From the NCBI RefSeq assembly GCF_000142905.1, contig NW_013657664.1, positions 423,172 to 487,171 on the forward strand: a stretch of DNA of 64,000 bases. Reading direction: 5' to 3'. Below the pieces are notes generated by a model. That model ran no database searches and had not been told where the DNA came from. It saw only the letters and a program-made list of their open reading frames with translations. This document shows positions 1 through 10,161 of this stretch, one piece after another. The translations under genes were made by a program, and so were the position numbers. Origin of the DNA: Thecamonas trahens ATCC 50062. Lineage: Eukaryota; Apusozoa; Apusomonadida; Apusomonadidae. Numbering within the stretch: position 1 is the stretch's first letter; each line of letters begins with the position of its first letter.

Positions 1-2
1 TG

Positions 3-902
3 TATCAGGGTGTATATCGGGGGACATTCAAGCATGAGCCGGATTTGGACGAGGTGTTGGCTCGGGCGGATGCTGCGGGTGTCCGCGCCATCATGATCAC
101 CGGCACCGACGTCGTCGAGTCAACCAAAGCTGTGGATATGGTGGCCCGGGGCGGAGGTAGTGCGGAAGATGGCCGGCCTGAACTCTATGCCACGGTTGGA
201 GTGCATCCGACGCGGGCTGGTGTGTTTGATGATGACGGCGAGGGCGCCGTCGTTGAGCGCCTGCGGACGCTCGTTGTCCGCGGTGGCGACAAAGTCCTCG
301 CCGTGGGCGAGACCGGCATCGATCACAACAGAGCCCACTTTTGTCCCCTCGAGGTGCAGGCCAAGTACTTTGAGACCCAGATCCAGCTTGCCCGCGAGCT
401 CGACAAACCGCTCTTCCTCCACTATCGCAACGACGATGCAGAGCCGGACTCGCCGTTCTTCTCCATCCTCGCCGCCCACGCCGGCGCCATTCGCGGTGTC
501 GTCCACTCGTTCACTGGCTCGCCCAGTGAGATCGAGACCATTGTTGGCCTCGGCCTCTATGTCGGTATCAATGGCTGCTCGCTCCGAACCGAAGCCAACT
601 GTGATGCTGTCCGCACCATCCCGCTCGAACGGCTGCTGCTCGAGACCGACGCGCCGTGGTGCGACATTCGGCGGACACACCACGGGTACAGCCATGTTGT
701 CACTCACTTTGAAGGCGCCAAGAAGGCTAAGGCCTTTGTCCGCGGCTCGATGGTCAAGTCGCGCAACGAGCCGGCCACCATGCGCCAGGTCCTCGAGGTT
801 GTCTACGGCCTGCGCGCAGCTGTCGACAACCTCGAGTCGATCGACGCTTTTGCCGCCATCATCTACGCCAACTCGGAACGTTTGCTTCTGGGTCGGCCGT
901 GA
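3..902 (+). CDS. TatD-family metal-dependent DNase (TATDN1-like), 5' partial
   Basis: The open frame runs in from the left edge with no start codon, and the first visible residues (YRGTFKHEPDLDEVL) already match the interior of TATDN1-type proteins, so the true start lies outside the window. Family motifs follow in order: GETGID, LHYRN (metal-binding His), HSFTGS and LETDAPWC near the C-terminus. TatD proteins are TIM-barrel metal-dependent nucleases linked to DNA fragmentation and repair. The first metal-binding HxH motif is off-window. The gene ends with ERLLLGRP and a TGA at 900-902, 23 bp from the convergent stop of the next gene. The family assignment is strong; the physiological substrate is not known from sequence. 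Confidence 0.93.
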   Translation, partial: YQGVYRGTFKHEPDLDEVLARADAAGVRAIMITGTDVVESTKAVDMVARGGGSAEDGRPELYATVGVHPTRAGVFDDDGEGAVVERLRTLVVRGGDKVLAVGETGIDHNRAHFCPLEVQAKYFETQIQLARELDKPLFLHYRNDDAEPDSPFFSILAAHAGAIRGVVHSFTGSPSEIETIVGLGLYVGINGCSLRTEANCDAVRTIPLERLLLETDAPWCDIRRTHHGYSHVVTHFEGAKKAKAFVRGSMVKSRNEPATMRQVLEVVYGLRAAVDNLESIDAFAAIIYANSERLLLGRP

Positions 903-925
903 GTTGCTCGGGCCTGTTGTGCTCG

Positions 926-3900
926 TCACGTGTACGCTGCCAGATACTCGTCTATCGAGTCGAGCAGAAGCGTGTCGTCGACGGTGAGCCCAAACTCGTC
1001 ATCGCCGATGTCGCCGGCTTCATTCCCGCCGTCATCGGACACAACAGACGCGTTTGAGCTCTCGGCATCGCTCCAGTTGTCGTTGTGGCTGTGGATTGGG
1101 GATGTTCGTGCGTCGTTCCACCGCCACCCCTGCTTTCCAACCAGCATCGACGAGACAAAACCCGGTGCATCATCCCAGCGCGCAGACTCGTTGCCATCGC
1201 GTTGGTCCGCAATCGAGTCTGCGCTCGATGTTATCGAAGCCTCCGGCGAGTAAATAGCAGGTACCGGACGTCGCGGCGACGGTGATGGCTGCGGTGCAAC
1301 GGCCTGGCGAGGTGGTGGAGGTGGCGCAAAGTACTCGACAGGTGACGACACGGCAGGCGCTACCCGGCGTGGGACAGCCCGGCGCGGGACAACCCGGCGA
1401 GCAGCCGCACGTGGTGGCGGCGTCTCTGGTCGCACCGCAAGGTCCGGTGAGGCAGACGCCAATCGTGCAACGTCGTCGACGACAACGGCGTCAATGGCAG
1501 CAGACGCATCAAAGCTGCGGCTGCTACTGACGTCGTCGCATTCGCCATCATCGCTGCGAGTGCTCGATGGGAGATCCTCAACACCGCGGCGAAGCGGCGA
1601 GAATAGCTCGCATGGTTCGCGCGACGGCGAGCGCAACGATGTCATGTCCAGATCATCTGCGGCTGGCAGAGCCTCCACATACGGCCTGTCGTTGCATGTG
1701 CGCGAGGCGACTGCAGCTGCGCGAGCACCAATGGCCACCGATCGTCCTCTTCGGCCTTTGCCGCGACCTCGACCGCGACCACGTCCACGTCCACGTCCAC
1801 GTCCGAGGCCACGCCCCGGCCGCCGGGTCTCCTGAGCAAACCGCGCAATACGAGCATCGCGTTGAGCCCAGCGCTTGCGGGCATTGTGCTCGGCCTCGGC
1901 CCGTGCTGCGGCTTCCTTCATCTTTCGCTCGCGGATGCGCTGCAGTGCCCGAGCTTGGGCAGTCGACGGATCGAACCGCGACTTGCGCGGCCGATGCGGC
2001 TTTAGCGGCGAGCTTGCCCGCGGCTCCTGTCGCCGGCGCGCCTCGCGCTTGAGCTTGGGCGAGACGTAGACTGCATCATCGACAGTAAAGGCCACGCCGC
2101 CTCGCGAGGTACTGAGCGCCACAGACTGAGCAGCTCGGCGCGACAGCTCCTCAAGTCGCTTCTGGCGTGCTCGCTCCTCCGCCACTGCGGCGCTCGCCTC
2201 AACTTCGACCTCGACAGACGCGGCACGGCTCCGCTCACGAACTCGCGCCGCTGCCGCCTCAACCGCGGCCTCGGCTTGGGCGTCGGACCGCGCCCGTGTC
2301 TCTTGGGACGACTTGTTGGCCTGGGCAAGCTCCGCCTCGCGAGCTGTGACCTGGCGCTGCAGCACCCGGTCGCGCGCGCGCAGGACGCCTTCAGGAACAC
2401 GGACTACTGGTGGTGGTGGCGAAGGATGGCGAAGAACCGGTCCAGGGCTAGTATGCCGGTCGCGGGCAGAACGTCGCGGTGCAAAGAACGTAATACTCGC
2501 CTCGAGATCTGAACCTGCCGGTACAGGGCGTGGCAGAGCTATCGCTGGGCCAGGTGATGGCTCAGGAGACGGAAGCTGCGGCGATGCCGGCGGCGACGGC
2601 TTATCAACTGTCACCGCAAACGTCGTTGGCGACGAGGCGCCTCGCGGGGAAGGAAGTGCGTCAAGATCAAAAGGTAGACGGGTAGGCACCAAGGGTGATG
2701 GCGGCGCCCGTGTCGCAGTCGAGGATGCGTGCTGAGTAGGTGCTGGCTCGGGCGCCGACGGTGATGCCAAGCCGGATGCAGGTGCCGCCAGCTCACGCAG
2801 CTGGGCTTTCGCGGCATGCCGGACGCTTGCAGCTGCTGTGTGGACTTGGGCTGCGTGGTGCATGACGCTGCCTCCGCCAGAAGATTCTTCATCAGACGAA
2901 GAGGAGACGGGCGCGTGATGGTACGGCGTGGCACGACGCGCCGGGGACCACACATGAGGGCTCTGCTCGAGTAGCGAGAGCGACAACCCCGTGCCCGAGC
3001 CCACGCCTGGAGTTGCCGGTGTGGCGGCATCACCACAAAGAGCAGGATCTGGTGCAGACGGCGCGGATGTGGCTGCCAGTGGTGTGGCAGCTGCAACATC
3101 GAGGATGATGCTCGGCTCGACAGCAACCGATGCTGATGCGGCAGTGATGGCGGAGGCGGTGTACGAGGCCGAGGCCGATGCGTACTCGCTCCATGTGTAC
3201 TCATCGCAGCTTTGGCTGTCGTTTTGGTTGTCACCATCATCGCCGTCCGAGCAGCTGCTGTAGGTAGAATAGCTCTCGGTCTCGCATGCGGCATTCAGCA
3301 TGGCGCGTGCTGAGGCCCGGAGCGCGGCAAAGCGATCGACTTCGGACGCAGTGTCGCAGATCTCGTCGTCCGAGGTGCTTGCAGCGGTGGCTTCAGAGGC
3401 GTCTCTAGCGTCGATGACGTCTTCGAGCTGGGGGCGTTTTCACCGAGTAAGCCCATGCACGCAAGCAGACACGGATAAAGGCGCGGATGGATGTGATCAG
3501 CTACGTTGTGGAGGACCACAAACCGCGAGGCGAGGTAGGTGAGGCAGTACTCGACCAAGGACTTGGCAAGAAGCACATGAGCTAGGGCTAATACATCGTA
3601 CACAAGGTCGTGGGGAACAAGCAGGTCATCGGCCCCGACGCTGCGGCGCATGACCTCGCTCGCAGCGGCGATGCCGTTGTCCTGCGCACCGACTGCGAGT
3701 TGGCGCAGAACAGCCAGCGCGTGCATCGACTGTGGGAGCTTGCTCTTGGAGTCGCCCAGTGCTGGCATTAGCGAGCCATCGTCGAGGCGAGCGGCAACAT
3801 CGTCTGGCACGCAGCCCTCAATCCGCTCCAGCAGACGCGCATACCGTGCCTGAGCATGGGCGAGATGGAGGGGAACCGAACCCTCGCATGTTCCTGTCAG

Positions 3901-4356
3901 GATGTCCAGCACTGCCATCCGCAAGTCGTCAATGTCGACCACCAGATCTGCGTCATTGCCGCCTTGCCCGCCTCTGGCGGACCGCCTCATCGAGCTCCGC
4001 AGTGCAGCACGCAGATCGTCAAACTCGGTGCCGTCCAGATCGACGGCAGCGCGCAAGCCGGCCTCCACCACGCCCGGGTCGAGCGCGGCGAGGTAGTGCG
4101 TCACCGATGGATGGTCCTTCGGTGGCGCAATAGCCCTGACGTCCCTCGCCGTCAGCGCAGGTGCGCCGGCCGCTGTGGGTGATCTGGCATGAGCGCGAGC
4201 GAGGATAGGGGAGGCGTCGAGCAGCGGACGGAGCGGTAGTGGGGCGAGGGCCACAAGCGGCGGGGCGTGCGAGGGGCGACTCTCTACAGCAACTCGGACA
4301 GAGACCAGGTGTGGAGCATTATAAACAGCTTCTAGGAACAGCCCGCTGTTGCCCAT
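926..4356 (-). CDS. Large low-complexity protein, reading frame broken near 3435
   Basis: Two minus-strand reading frames appear to be one gene. The upstream frame starts at ATG 4356 (MGNSGLFLEAVYNAPHL) and stays protein-like to about 3436. The downstream frame is open from about 3440 and ends at 926. One extra C in the C5 run near 3431-3436 joins them as GENAPQLEDVIDARD, giving about 1143 residues. The N-terminal third is helical and moderately conserved in appearance. The rest is Ser/Ala/Pro-rich with a charged coiled-coil-like stretch, a block of Arg-Gly repeats (RGRGRG, about 1770-1815) and poly-Pro. No domain was recognised. RG boxes often bind RNA, but that is only suggestive here. A 23-nt GT-AG intron could also restore the frame but is far shorter than the other introns. 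Confidence 0.6.
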
Positions 4357-4452
4357 GCAGCCTGGGTGCGGTGGCGGTGGAGTGGGGGTGAGGTGGGTAT
4401 CGGCATTGGCGCCACCGGCAACGGACAGCGGTCAGCAGTCGGCAGACTACAT

Positions 4453-6993
4453 TCATTGGTGATTGTCACTCGAGCCGGCATGTGGATCAGCGTCAGAGGC
4501 TGAAGCTGAAGTTGAGGCTGATGTCAAAGAGGACGAGGAATCCGATGCCGATGTGGCGGATGTCGAGGAGAAGGAAACAGCCGTGGGAGCTCGTGGCGGT
4601 GCGACGGTAGGCACCACCACTGCAGACTTTGGCGACAGCTCACAAGCTGAGCTTGTGGATTCGGCCTCAGGTTCGGACTCGGCCTCGGACTCGGCTTCGG
4701 CCTGGGGTGTGGGCTCGAGCGCAGGCTCGGCTTCGGCCTGGGGTTTGGGCTCGGTTTCGGGCGTAAGATTAGCCTCGGGTGAAGCATCAGCCTCGGGCGC
4801 AGGATCAGCCTCGGGTGCAGGATCAGCCTCGGGCGCAGGATCAGCCTTGGGCGCAGGATCAGCCTCGGGCGCAGGATCAGCCTCGGATGAAGCATCAGCC
4901 TCGGGCGCAGGATCAGCCTCGGGTGCAGGATCAGCCTCGGGCGCAGGATCAGCCTCGGGTGAAGCATCAGCCTCGGGCGCAGGATCAGCCTCGGGTGAAG
5001 CATCAGCCTTGGGCGCAGGATCAGCCTCGGGTGAAGCATCAGCCTCGGGCGCAGGATCAGCCTCGGGCGCAGGATCAGCCTCGGGCACAGGATCAGCCTC
5101 GGGTGAAGCATCAGCCTCGGGCGCAGGATCAGCCTCGGGCGCAGGATCAGCCTCGGGTGCAGGATCAGCCTCGGGCGCAGGATCAGCCTCGGGTAAAGTA
5201 TCGACTTCGGCCACGGTCTCGAGCACCGGGGGCTTGGACTTGGCCTCGGCTTCGGCCTCGTCGGCACCGCTACTGGCAGAGGCGGTCGAAGCGCGTGACC
5301 GGGTACGCTCCCGCGATGCCTTGAGTCTCTGGAGGTCCGAGGCGGCAAACGAGCCGTGCCGTGATCTGCGCAGGCCCGGCTTGGAGCCGGCAATGTCAAT
5401 CGACGACCGCTCCTTGATGGCTGAGCGAATCGACGGGTGGATGAGCTGCGGCTTGTCGACGGCGACATAGTAGTCGACCGAGGCCTCACGCGAGATGGAG
5501 AGTTGGGCGTGAAAGGCGGCGATGGCTGCCTCGAGGTCGACCGTCGCCACCGCATCCTTGCAGTTGGCGACCAGCGTGACCTGGACCACCGAGGTGCCAG
5601 CCTCAAAGAAGACCTCGGACTGAGTCGGAGCATTGATCTGCTTGGAGAGCGCAAGCGACTTTTCAGCCGACGAGAGCGGAACGGTGACGGCCGAACCGGC
5701 GGCAGCCTGGTTCAGCACCGACATCCAAAGCGACTGTTGGTCGGCCGAAGGCGCCCGAAAGTAGAGGTTGCGCTCGTCTACCGAGAGGAGCCGGAACCCA
5801 TAGTTCTCCTCCAGATCAAGCTCGATGGTGTACTCGCGGAGCATGATCGAGTCCGCGCACTCGGAATCCTTGGTTGTCTTGTACGAGAGCAGCATGCCGC
5901 CGGCAAGCACAAAGAAACGCCGCTTGTATTTGCGGCTGCTCTCGGACTCGCAGACGTCGAGATGGCCGGAAAAGTCGAACGCAAGCTGGACATGCTCCGC
6001 CACCGATCGCACCTCGTGCGGAAGCTCAAGCTTGACCGCTTCGCGCAGCGTCGCCATCCACTCGGCAGTGCTTGCCTCCGAATCCACGTAAAACAAGTGG
6101 CGCACGCCCGACTTGGAGATCTTGAACGCAAACTTCTTGCCAGACTCAACCTCCTCCGAAGTGAGGACCACCCAACCCGAGAGCAGAATCGCCGTCTCGG
6201 GCTTAGCATCGCTCTCTTTCTTGTAAAGGTACAGCATCGAGTCCATGACCACCGCAAATCGCTTCTTCCACGACCGCTTATTGTACGGCGAGCGGTGGAT
6301 CCAGCCGTGCATCTGCGCCGACATCGACAGCGCTGCCGCAGGCGGCAGATACGGCACCAGCTCGTCGCCTACGGTCATCGGCAGTGTCTCTTGCCCGCTT
6401 CCTGCAGCCAAATCGCTCCCAGCTGAGACTGCGGCGGCCGCGGCTATGGCCACGTCCTCAGCGCGCAAGCCGCCAATCCCCTCCCAGCCATCCGGTGGCG
6501 ACGCGCCGTTGGCCACAAAGACGGAGGCCCACGAGACCCGCTCCGCCTGCGAGTCCATCCGCAACAGAGTCTCTTCGCCGGCCCCTACATTAGTAAGGGC
6601 GAGTCTAAACTGACCAGGATGATCATCCACATACACAAACGAGCCACTCGAGATGGTCCTTGTCTCTTTGGGCGACTTTGACGACTCTTTGGTGAAGAAC
6701 TTGACCACACCTCCGTCGACCGTAGCCCACCACCGCTTCCACTTGCTCAGCCCACCGCCCTATTTAGACACCATCACACCCCACACGGGTATTCCCATGA
6801 GTCACATACACTTCATCTCTGTGCCCCCTCCCGCCCCATTCCCCGCCCACCCGGCCAGCCCGCCAGCTCCGCCAAGTCCCGCCAGCTCCCCCCCCCCCAC
6901 CCCCACCACCCCCCCCACCACCACCACCACCACCAATAACCACTGCCATACCTTCTTGTCAAGCCATCCCACCTTGACGTGGGCTGTGGACAT
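4453..6993 (-). CDS. Triple pleckstrin-homology protein with acidic Glu-Ala-Asp-Pro repeat tail
   Basis: The gene is reconstructed as two exons, 6993-6952 and 6759-4453. Exon 1 encodes MSTAHVKVGWLDKK. Exon 2 resumes in phase with GGGLSKWKRWWATVDGG, so the junction recreates a classic PH-domain first strand. The intron (192 nt) begins GTATGG, ends TAAATAG and contains a G-rich/TGG repeat. The product is about 782 residues. PH1 spans about 5-95, PH2 about 163-260 (MHGWIHRS...SWKKRFAVV) and PH3 about 270-375 (KYKRRFFVL). A low-complexity tail of EADPAP/EADASP units covers about 530-680. PH arrays usually bind phosphoinositides or act as membrane adaptors; ligand specificity cannot be read here. 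No catalytic domain was seen. Confidence 0.85.
4771..5205 (+). repeat. In-frame 15/18-bp tandem repeat inside the PH gene
   Basis: A degenerate array of units such as GCCTCGGGCGCAGGATCA, alternating with GAAGCATCA variants, lies within coding sequence. On the minus strand it encodes alternating EADPAP and EADASP units. Every unit is a multiple of three, so the frame survives copy-number change. This makes long open frames on all strands, and those are shadows. Confidence 0.9.
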
Positions 6994-7533
6994 GGCAGCT
7001 GTTCTGAGTCGGGTGCAACCGCGTCGCCCTTGTTGCTCTACTTTGCCAGGTGCGGCGGCGGCAGTTTGGCCAAATTTGCCGATGGCCGAAACGGCCCAAT
7101 CCGTAGCACACAGCACAGCACATAGGACACATTCGTACATACGGCCACGGGCCAGCAACACGTGTCACATCTGCAGCCACTGCCCTTGAGTTTTGGTTCG
7201 CGTTGGACGCATATCAGAGCAGGATGTGCGAGGGAAGCCCCGTTGATGGCACTGATGGGGGTGGTTTTGGGTCTGACAACGATTGCGGACATGGACGCCA
7301 TCGAAGGGGCGGGCGACGACGGCGGTAAGAAGCACTAGCGGTGCAATGTCGGCCATCGATGCCCATAGCATTGAGCGAAACCAACATCGGCTTTCTTGTC
7401 TCTCCACATGCTCCGATCAGAACCCGCCGCCGTGACAGCAGTCACTCGTGCTTGTCAGTTGGCAATGGCTGAGAAAAGAAGATACCAGGAACCAGGACCA
7501 CAGCCAGACACATATCTCGAGAAGGGAACCAGG
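6994..7533. other. Divergent intergenic region, no gene seen
   Basis: This 540-bp region lies between the divergently transcribed PH gene and the four-pass membrane protein, so it should hold both promoters. No convincing coding frame, RNA gene or strong core promoter motif was recognised. Short open frames here show neither domain similarity nor a protein-like composition. Confidence 0.6.
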
Positions 7534-8916
7534 ATGGGGTCGAGCGGACGCAAACAGAGTAGCAAGAGCGGCAGGGAGTCGAGTAAGGGTGGCAGGGCAT
7601 CGCGCAAGGCGGCAGGAAGTGGAAAGCCCTCGTTCTCGGGTCAGAAGGCCAAGGCTGGCTTCAAGCGCGGAGCGAATAAGTTTGTGGTTGACAGCGACAG
7701 TGGCGATGATGACGAGGCTAACGAGGCTGACGAGTACGAGTACGAGTACGAGGATCTCGATGAGGACGATGACGACAACGACGACGATGGATATGATGGT
7801 CGTAGCCGGCGCGGGTCACGCAGCCGTGGCAGTCGTCGCTCGGCCTTTGGTCGCGCCTCCTCCCGTAGTGCATCCAGCACTCGCCGTGGATCTGGGGGTG
7901 GCCGCTCGCGGGCTGCGAGACGCGGTGACCAGGAGCGTGAGCGTGGGCGTGAGGAAGAAAAGAGCAAGAGCAAGTGCGACGATGACGACTACGATGACGA
8001 CTATGGGCACAAGCCGCTGGTGTCGAAGAACCGGCTCACATTGTACGCGCTCGTTGTGGTTGTCCTCCTCATCCTCGACCTCATTATGATGGGCTTGCTC
8101 ATCCACTCGCTGCAGAACGCCGAGGGCTTTTCCTGTTGCGTCCACGCCGATTGCACGATCCGCTTCGATACCATTTTCCGGCGGGTCAAGCCCGACAACG
8201 TCAAGGTCGAGAACGGGTGGTGCATGTTTGAGCCGAACGTCCACTCTGATCTCGACGGCTCGTGCCTTGCCAACCAGACCGACGTCTGTGCACAGGCCGA
8301 CTACTCCAAGATTTGCGTGGAAGACAACTACCCGTTCAACGGAACGTTCATCGGCCTGCCGCGCATGTTTGATGAGCACACCAAGGCGTCGATCGGCCTG
8401 GGTGTGACCAAGGTTGTGGTTCTCATCCTCGCAGCCGGCATCACCTTTTACTGGATTGCATTCTGGTGCGGCTGCATCGGCAAGTCAACCAAGGATGTGA
8501 GCGACTCGAGCATCGACAGCGAGCGCGGTCGCCGCGCTGGAACTGTCGGCAAGGCCAAGTCCAGGGCCTTGACGATTGCCGAATACTTGCTACTCGTTGC
8601 CTCGCTCGTCCTCTCCTTTGTCATCCTCGTCGTCCGCTCGGGCTTTAAGCAAGACTCGCTCTGCGACGTCGTCAAGGACGACGACGTTTACGTCTCGGTC
8701 TGCTCCGATGTCAAGACCCTCTGCCCCTCGCTCGGTCAGCTCACCGTCTTCACTAACCAGGATACCGCCACCAGCCTGGCCTCGGTCTCGGTTGTTGCCT
8801 CGGTCATCGGCCTGCTGATGAAGCCGGTGCGCTTCTGCCTCAAGCGCCGCATCAACAAGCAGTACAAGCACTGGATCGAGTACGGCTCGTACTACTCGGG
8901 CGAGTCCTCATCGTAG
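7534..8916 (+). CDS. Four-pass membrane protein with charged disordered N-terminus
   Basis: The chosen start is ATG 7534 (MGSSGRKQSSKSG), giving 460 residues; upstream in-frame methionines exist but add low-quality sequence. Residues 1-160 are a disordered, Ser/Arg/Asp-rich segment with an acidic block followed by RS-like repeats. Four hydrophobic segments follow, at about 168-190, 288-315, 347-370 and 415-432. The TM1-TM2 and TM3-TM4 loops are Cys-rich, and the first loop has two N-glycosylation sequons (NQTD, NGTF), so both loops probably face outside. The four-TM, Cys-loop plan resembles claudin/tetraspanin-type proteins, but no family signature was found. Function unknown. Confidence 0.75.
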   Translation: MGSSGRKQSSKSGRESSKGGRASRKAAGSGKPSFSGQKAKAGFKRGANKFVVDSDSGDDDEANEADEYEYEYEDLDEDDDDNDDDGYDGRSRRGSRSRGSRRSAFGRASSRSASSTRRGSGGGRSRAARRGDQERERGREEEKSKSKCDDDDYDDDYGHKPLVSKNRLTLYALVVVVLLILDLIMMGLLIHSLQNAEGFSCCVHADCTIRFDTIFRRVKPDNVKVENGWCMFEPNVHSDLDGSCLANQTDVCAQADYSKICVEDNYPFNGTFIGLPRMFDEHTKASIGLGVTKVVVLILAAGITFYWIAFWCGCIGKSTKDVSDSSIDSERGRRAGTVGKAKSRALTIAEYLLLVASLVLSFVILVVRSGFKQDSLCDVVKDDDVYVSVCSDVKTLCPSLGQLTVFTNQDTATSLASVSVVASVIGLLMKPVRFCLKRRINKQYKHWIEYGSYYSGESSS

Positions 8917-9054
8917 TGCTGCAGCGGATGTAAACCACGCCAGTCACTGTGGCAGGTCGGGCGGTTGGGGCGGTCGGGTGAGCAAGGCGTCGGGCGAGCA
9001 CGGCCTCGGGCGAAATGGAGCGAATGGCACTCCACTCGCTCACTGCCACCGACC

Positions 9055-9408
9055 ATGATTCGCATGTTCTCGCTGAAGAAGGAGGGCCAGAAGTCCCGGG
9101 CTCAGGAGGCCGAGAACACTCAGAAGCCTGCGGAGATCCGGATTCAGAAGGGTACCCACTTCCTCCATCTCCCCTCTCCCCCCTCCCCTTCCCTCCCCTG
9201 CTGCCCTCTCCCGTTTCTTCCTTCTCTCTCCTGTCCCCCGCGCACACCATGCCCATGCCCGCACCAGCCAGCAAGTGGAAGGTTCGCCACTCGCCAGCCG
9301 CCCGCCCCCACCAGCGCCTTGTCCCCTCCCCCCTCCCTCCCCTTCCCATGCAAGTGGATGTACTCACACTAAGGGACATTATATGGGTGTTTGCATGAAT
9401 GTTTTGTG

Positions 9409-9456
<48 letters not shown>

Positions 9457-10113
9457 TGTGTGTGTGTGTGTGTGTGTGTGCTGTGTGTCTGCTTGCCTCC
9501 GGCTCTGTGTGTCGTCGTCGTGGACAATGGCCGAACTTGTCTGGCTCCGGATCCGGGTCGGACTTGGGCGTGAATGTGTACTTGCGTGTGTGTGTGTGTA
9601 CGCCTGTGTGTGTGCCTGTGTGTGTGCCTGTGTGTGTGCCTGTGTGTTATGTTGTGTGTGCATGCAGATATCTCCGAGTTGGAGCTCTCCGATACCTCGT
9701 CGATCGAGTTCCCCAATGGTCCGGACGACCTCATGGTCTTTGATGTCACCCTTCGTCCGGATGAGGGCTTCTGGCAGGGCGCGGCGTTTACGTTCCACTT
9801 TGAGATTCCCGAGGGTTATCCGCATGACGTCCCTTCGGTCATATGCACTACCCCTATCTACCATCCCAACATCAACACTGAGGGTAAGATCTGCCTCAAC
9901 ATCCTGCGCGAGGACTGGCGCCCTGTCCTTAACATCAACGCCATCGTCTTTGGCCTCTCGTACATTCTCCTCGACCCCAACCCGGATGATCCGCTCAACA
10001 TCGAGGCTGCAGAGGTGATGCGCAACAACCCTGCCCAGTTCAAGACCAACGTCGACCGCTCGCTCGCCGGCGGTGTCGTCGACGGCGTCCGCTACCAGCC
10101 GAACCAGGCCTAG
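9055..10113 (+). CDS. UBC12: NEDD8-conjugating E2 enzyme UBC12 (UBE2M-like)
   Basis: Two exons, 9055-9151 and 9668-10113, are joined in phase 1 and give about 180 residues. The N-terminus MIRMFSLKKEGQ is the UBC12-specific extension that docks on the NEDD8 E1. Exon 1 ends ...EIRIQK and exon 2 continues DISELELSD. The E2 core carries GYPHDVPSV, YHPNIN and the catalytic Cys in KICLNILREDW, followed by LDPNPDDPLN. The enzyme transfers NEDD8 to cullins and so activates cullin-RING ubiquitin ligases. The intron is 516 nt (GTACCC...GCAG) and contains a long GT microsatellite. The gene converges on the amidase gene with 48 bp between stop codons. Identification is very secure. Confidence 0.96.
9413..9660 (+). 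repeat. (GT)n microsatellite inside the UBC12 intron
   Basis: A nearly pure GT tract covers about 9413-9481. A second, interrupted GT/GTGCCT tract lies at about 9583-9660, ending just before the acceptor CAG at 9665-9667. Both are within the intron and are transcribed as GU-rich RNA. Confidence 0.95.
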
Positions 10114-10161
10114 CCGGCCGACTTCACGCGCCGATGCAAGTCTCTCCCTCCGTAAACGCAA

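Noticed and set aside
120-929. Long antisense frames opposite TatD and many other genes
   Set aside because: High GC at third positions leaves the opposite strand free of stops; these frames lack motifs and mirror real coding sequence.
3414-3439. A 23-nt GT-AG intron to explain the frame change in the first large gene
   Set aside because: All other reconstructed introns are at least 97 nt; a one-base homopolymer undercall is simpler.
9275-10018. Val/Cys-rich open frames across the GT tract
   Set aside because: GT repeats translate as Cys-Val in every frame; the real gene is the spliced UBC12.
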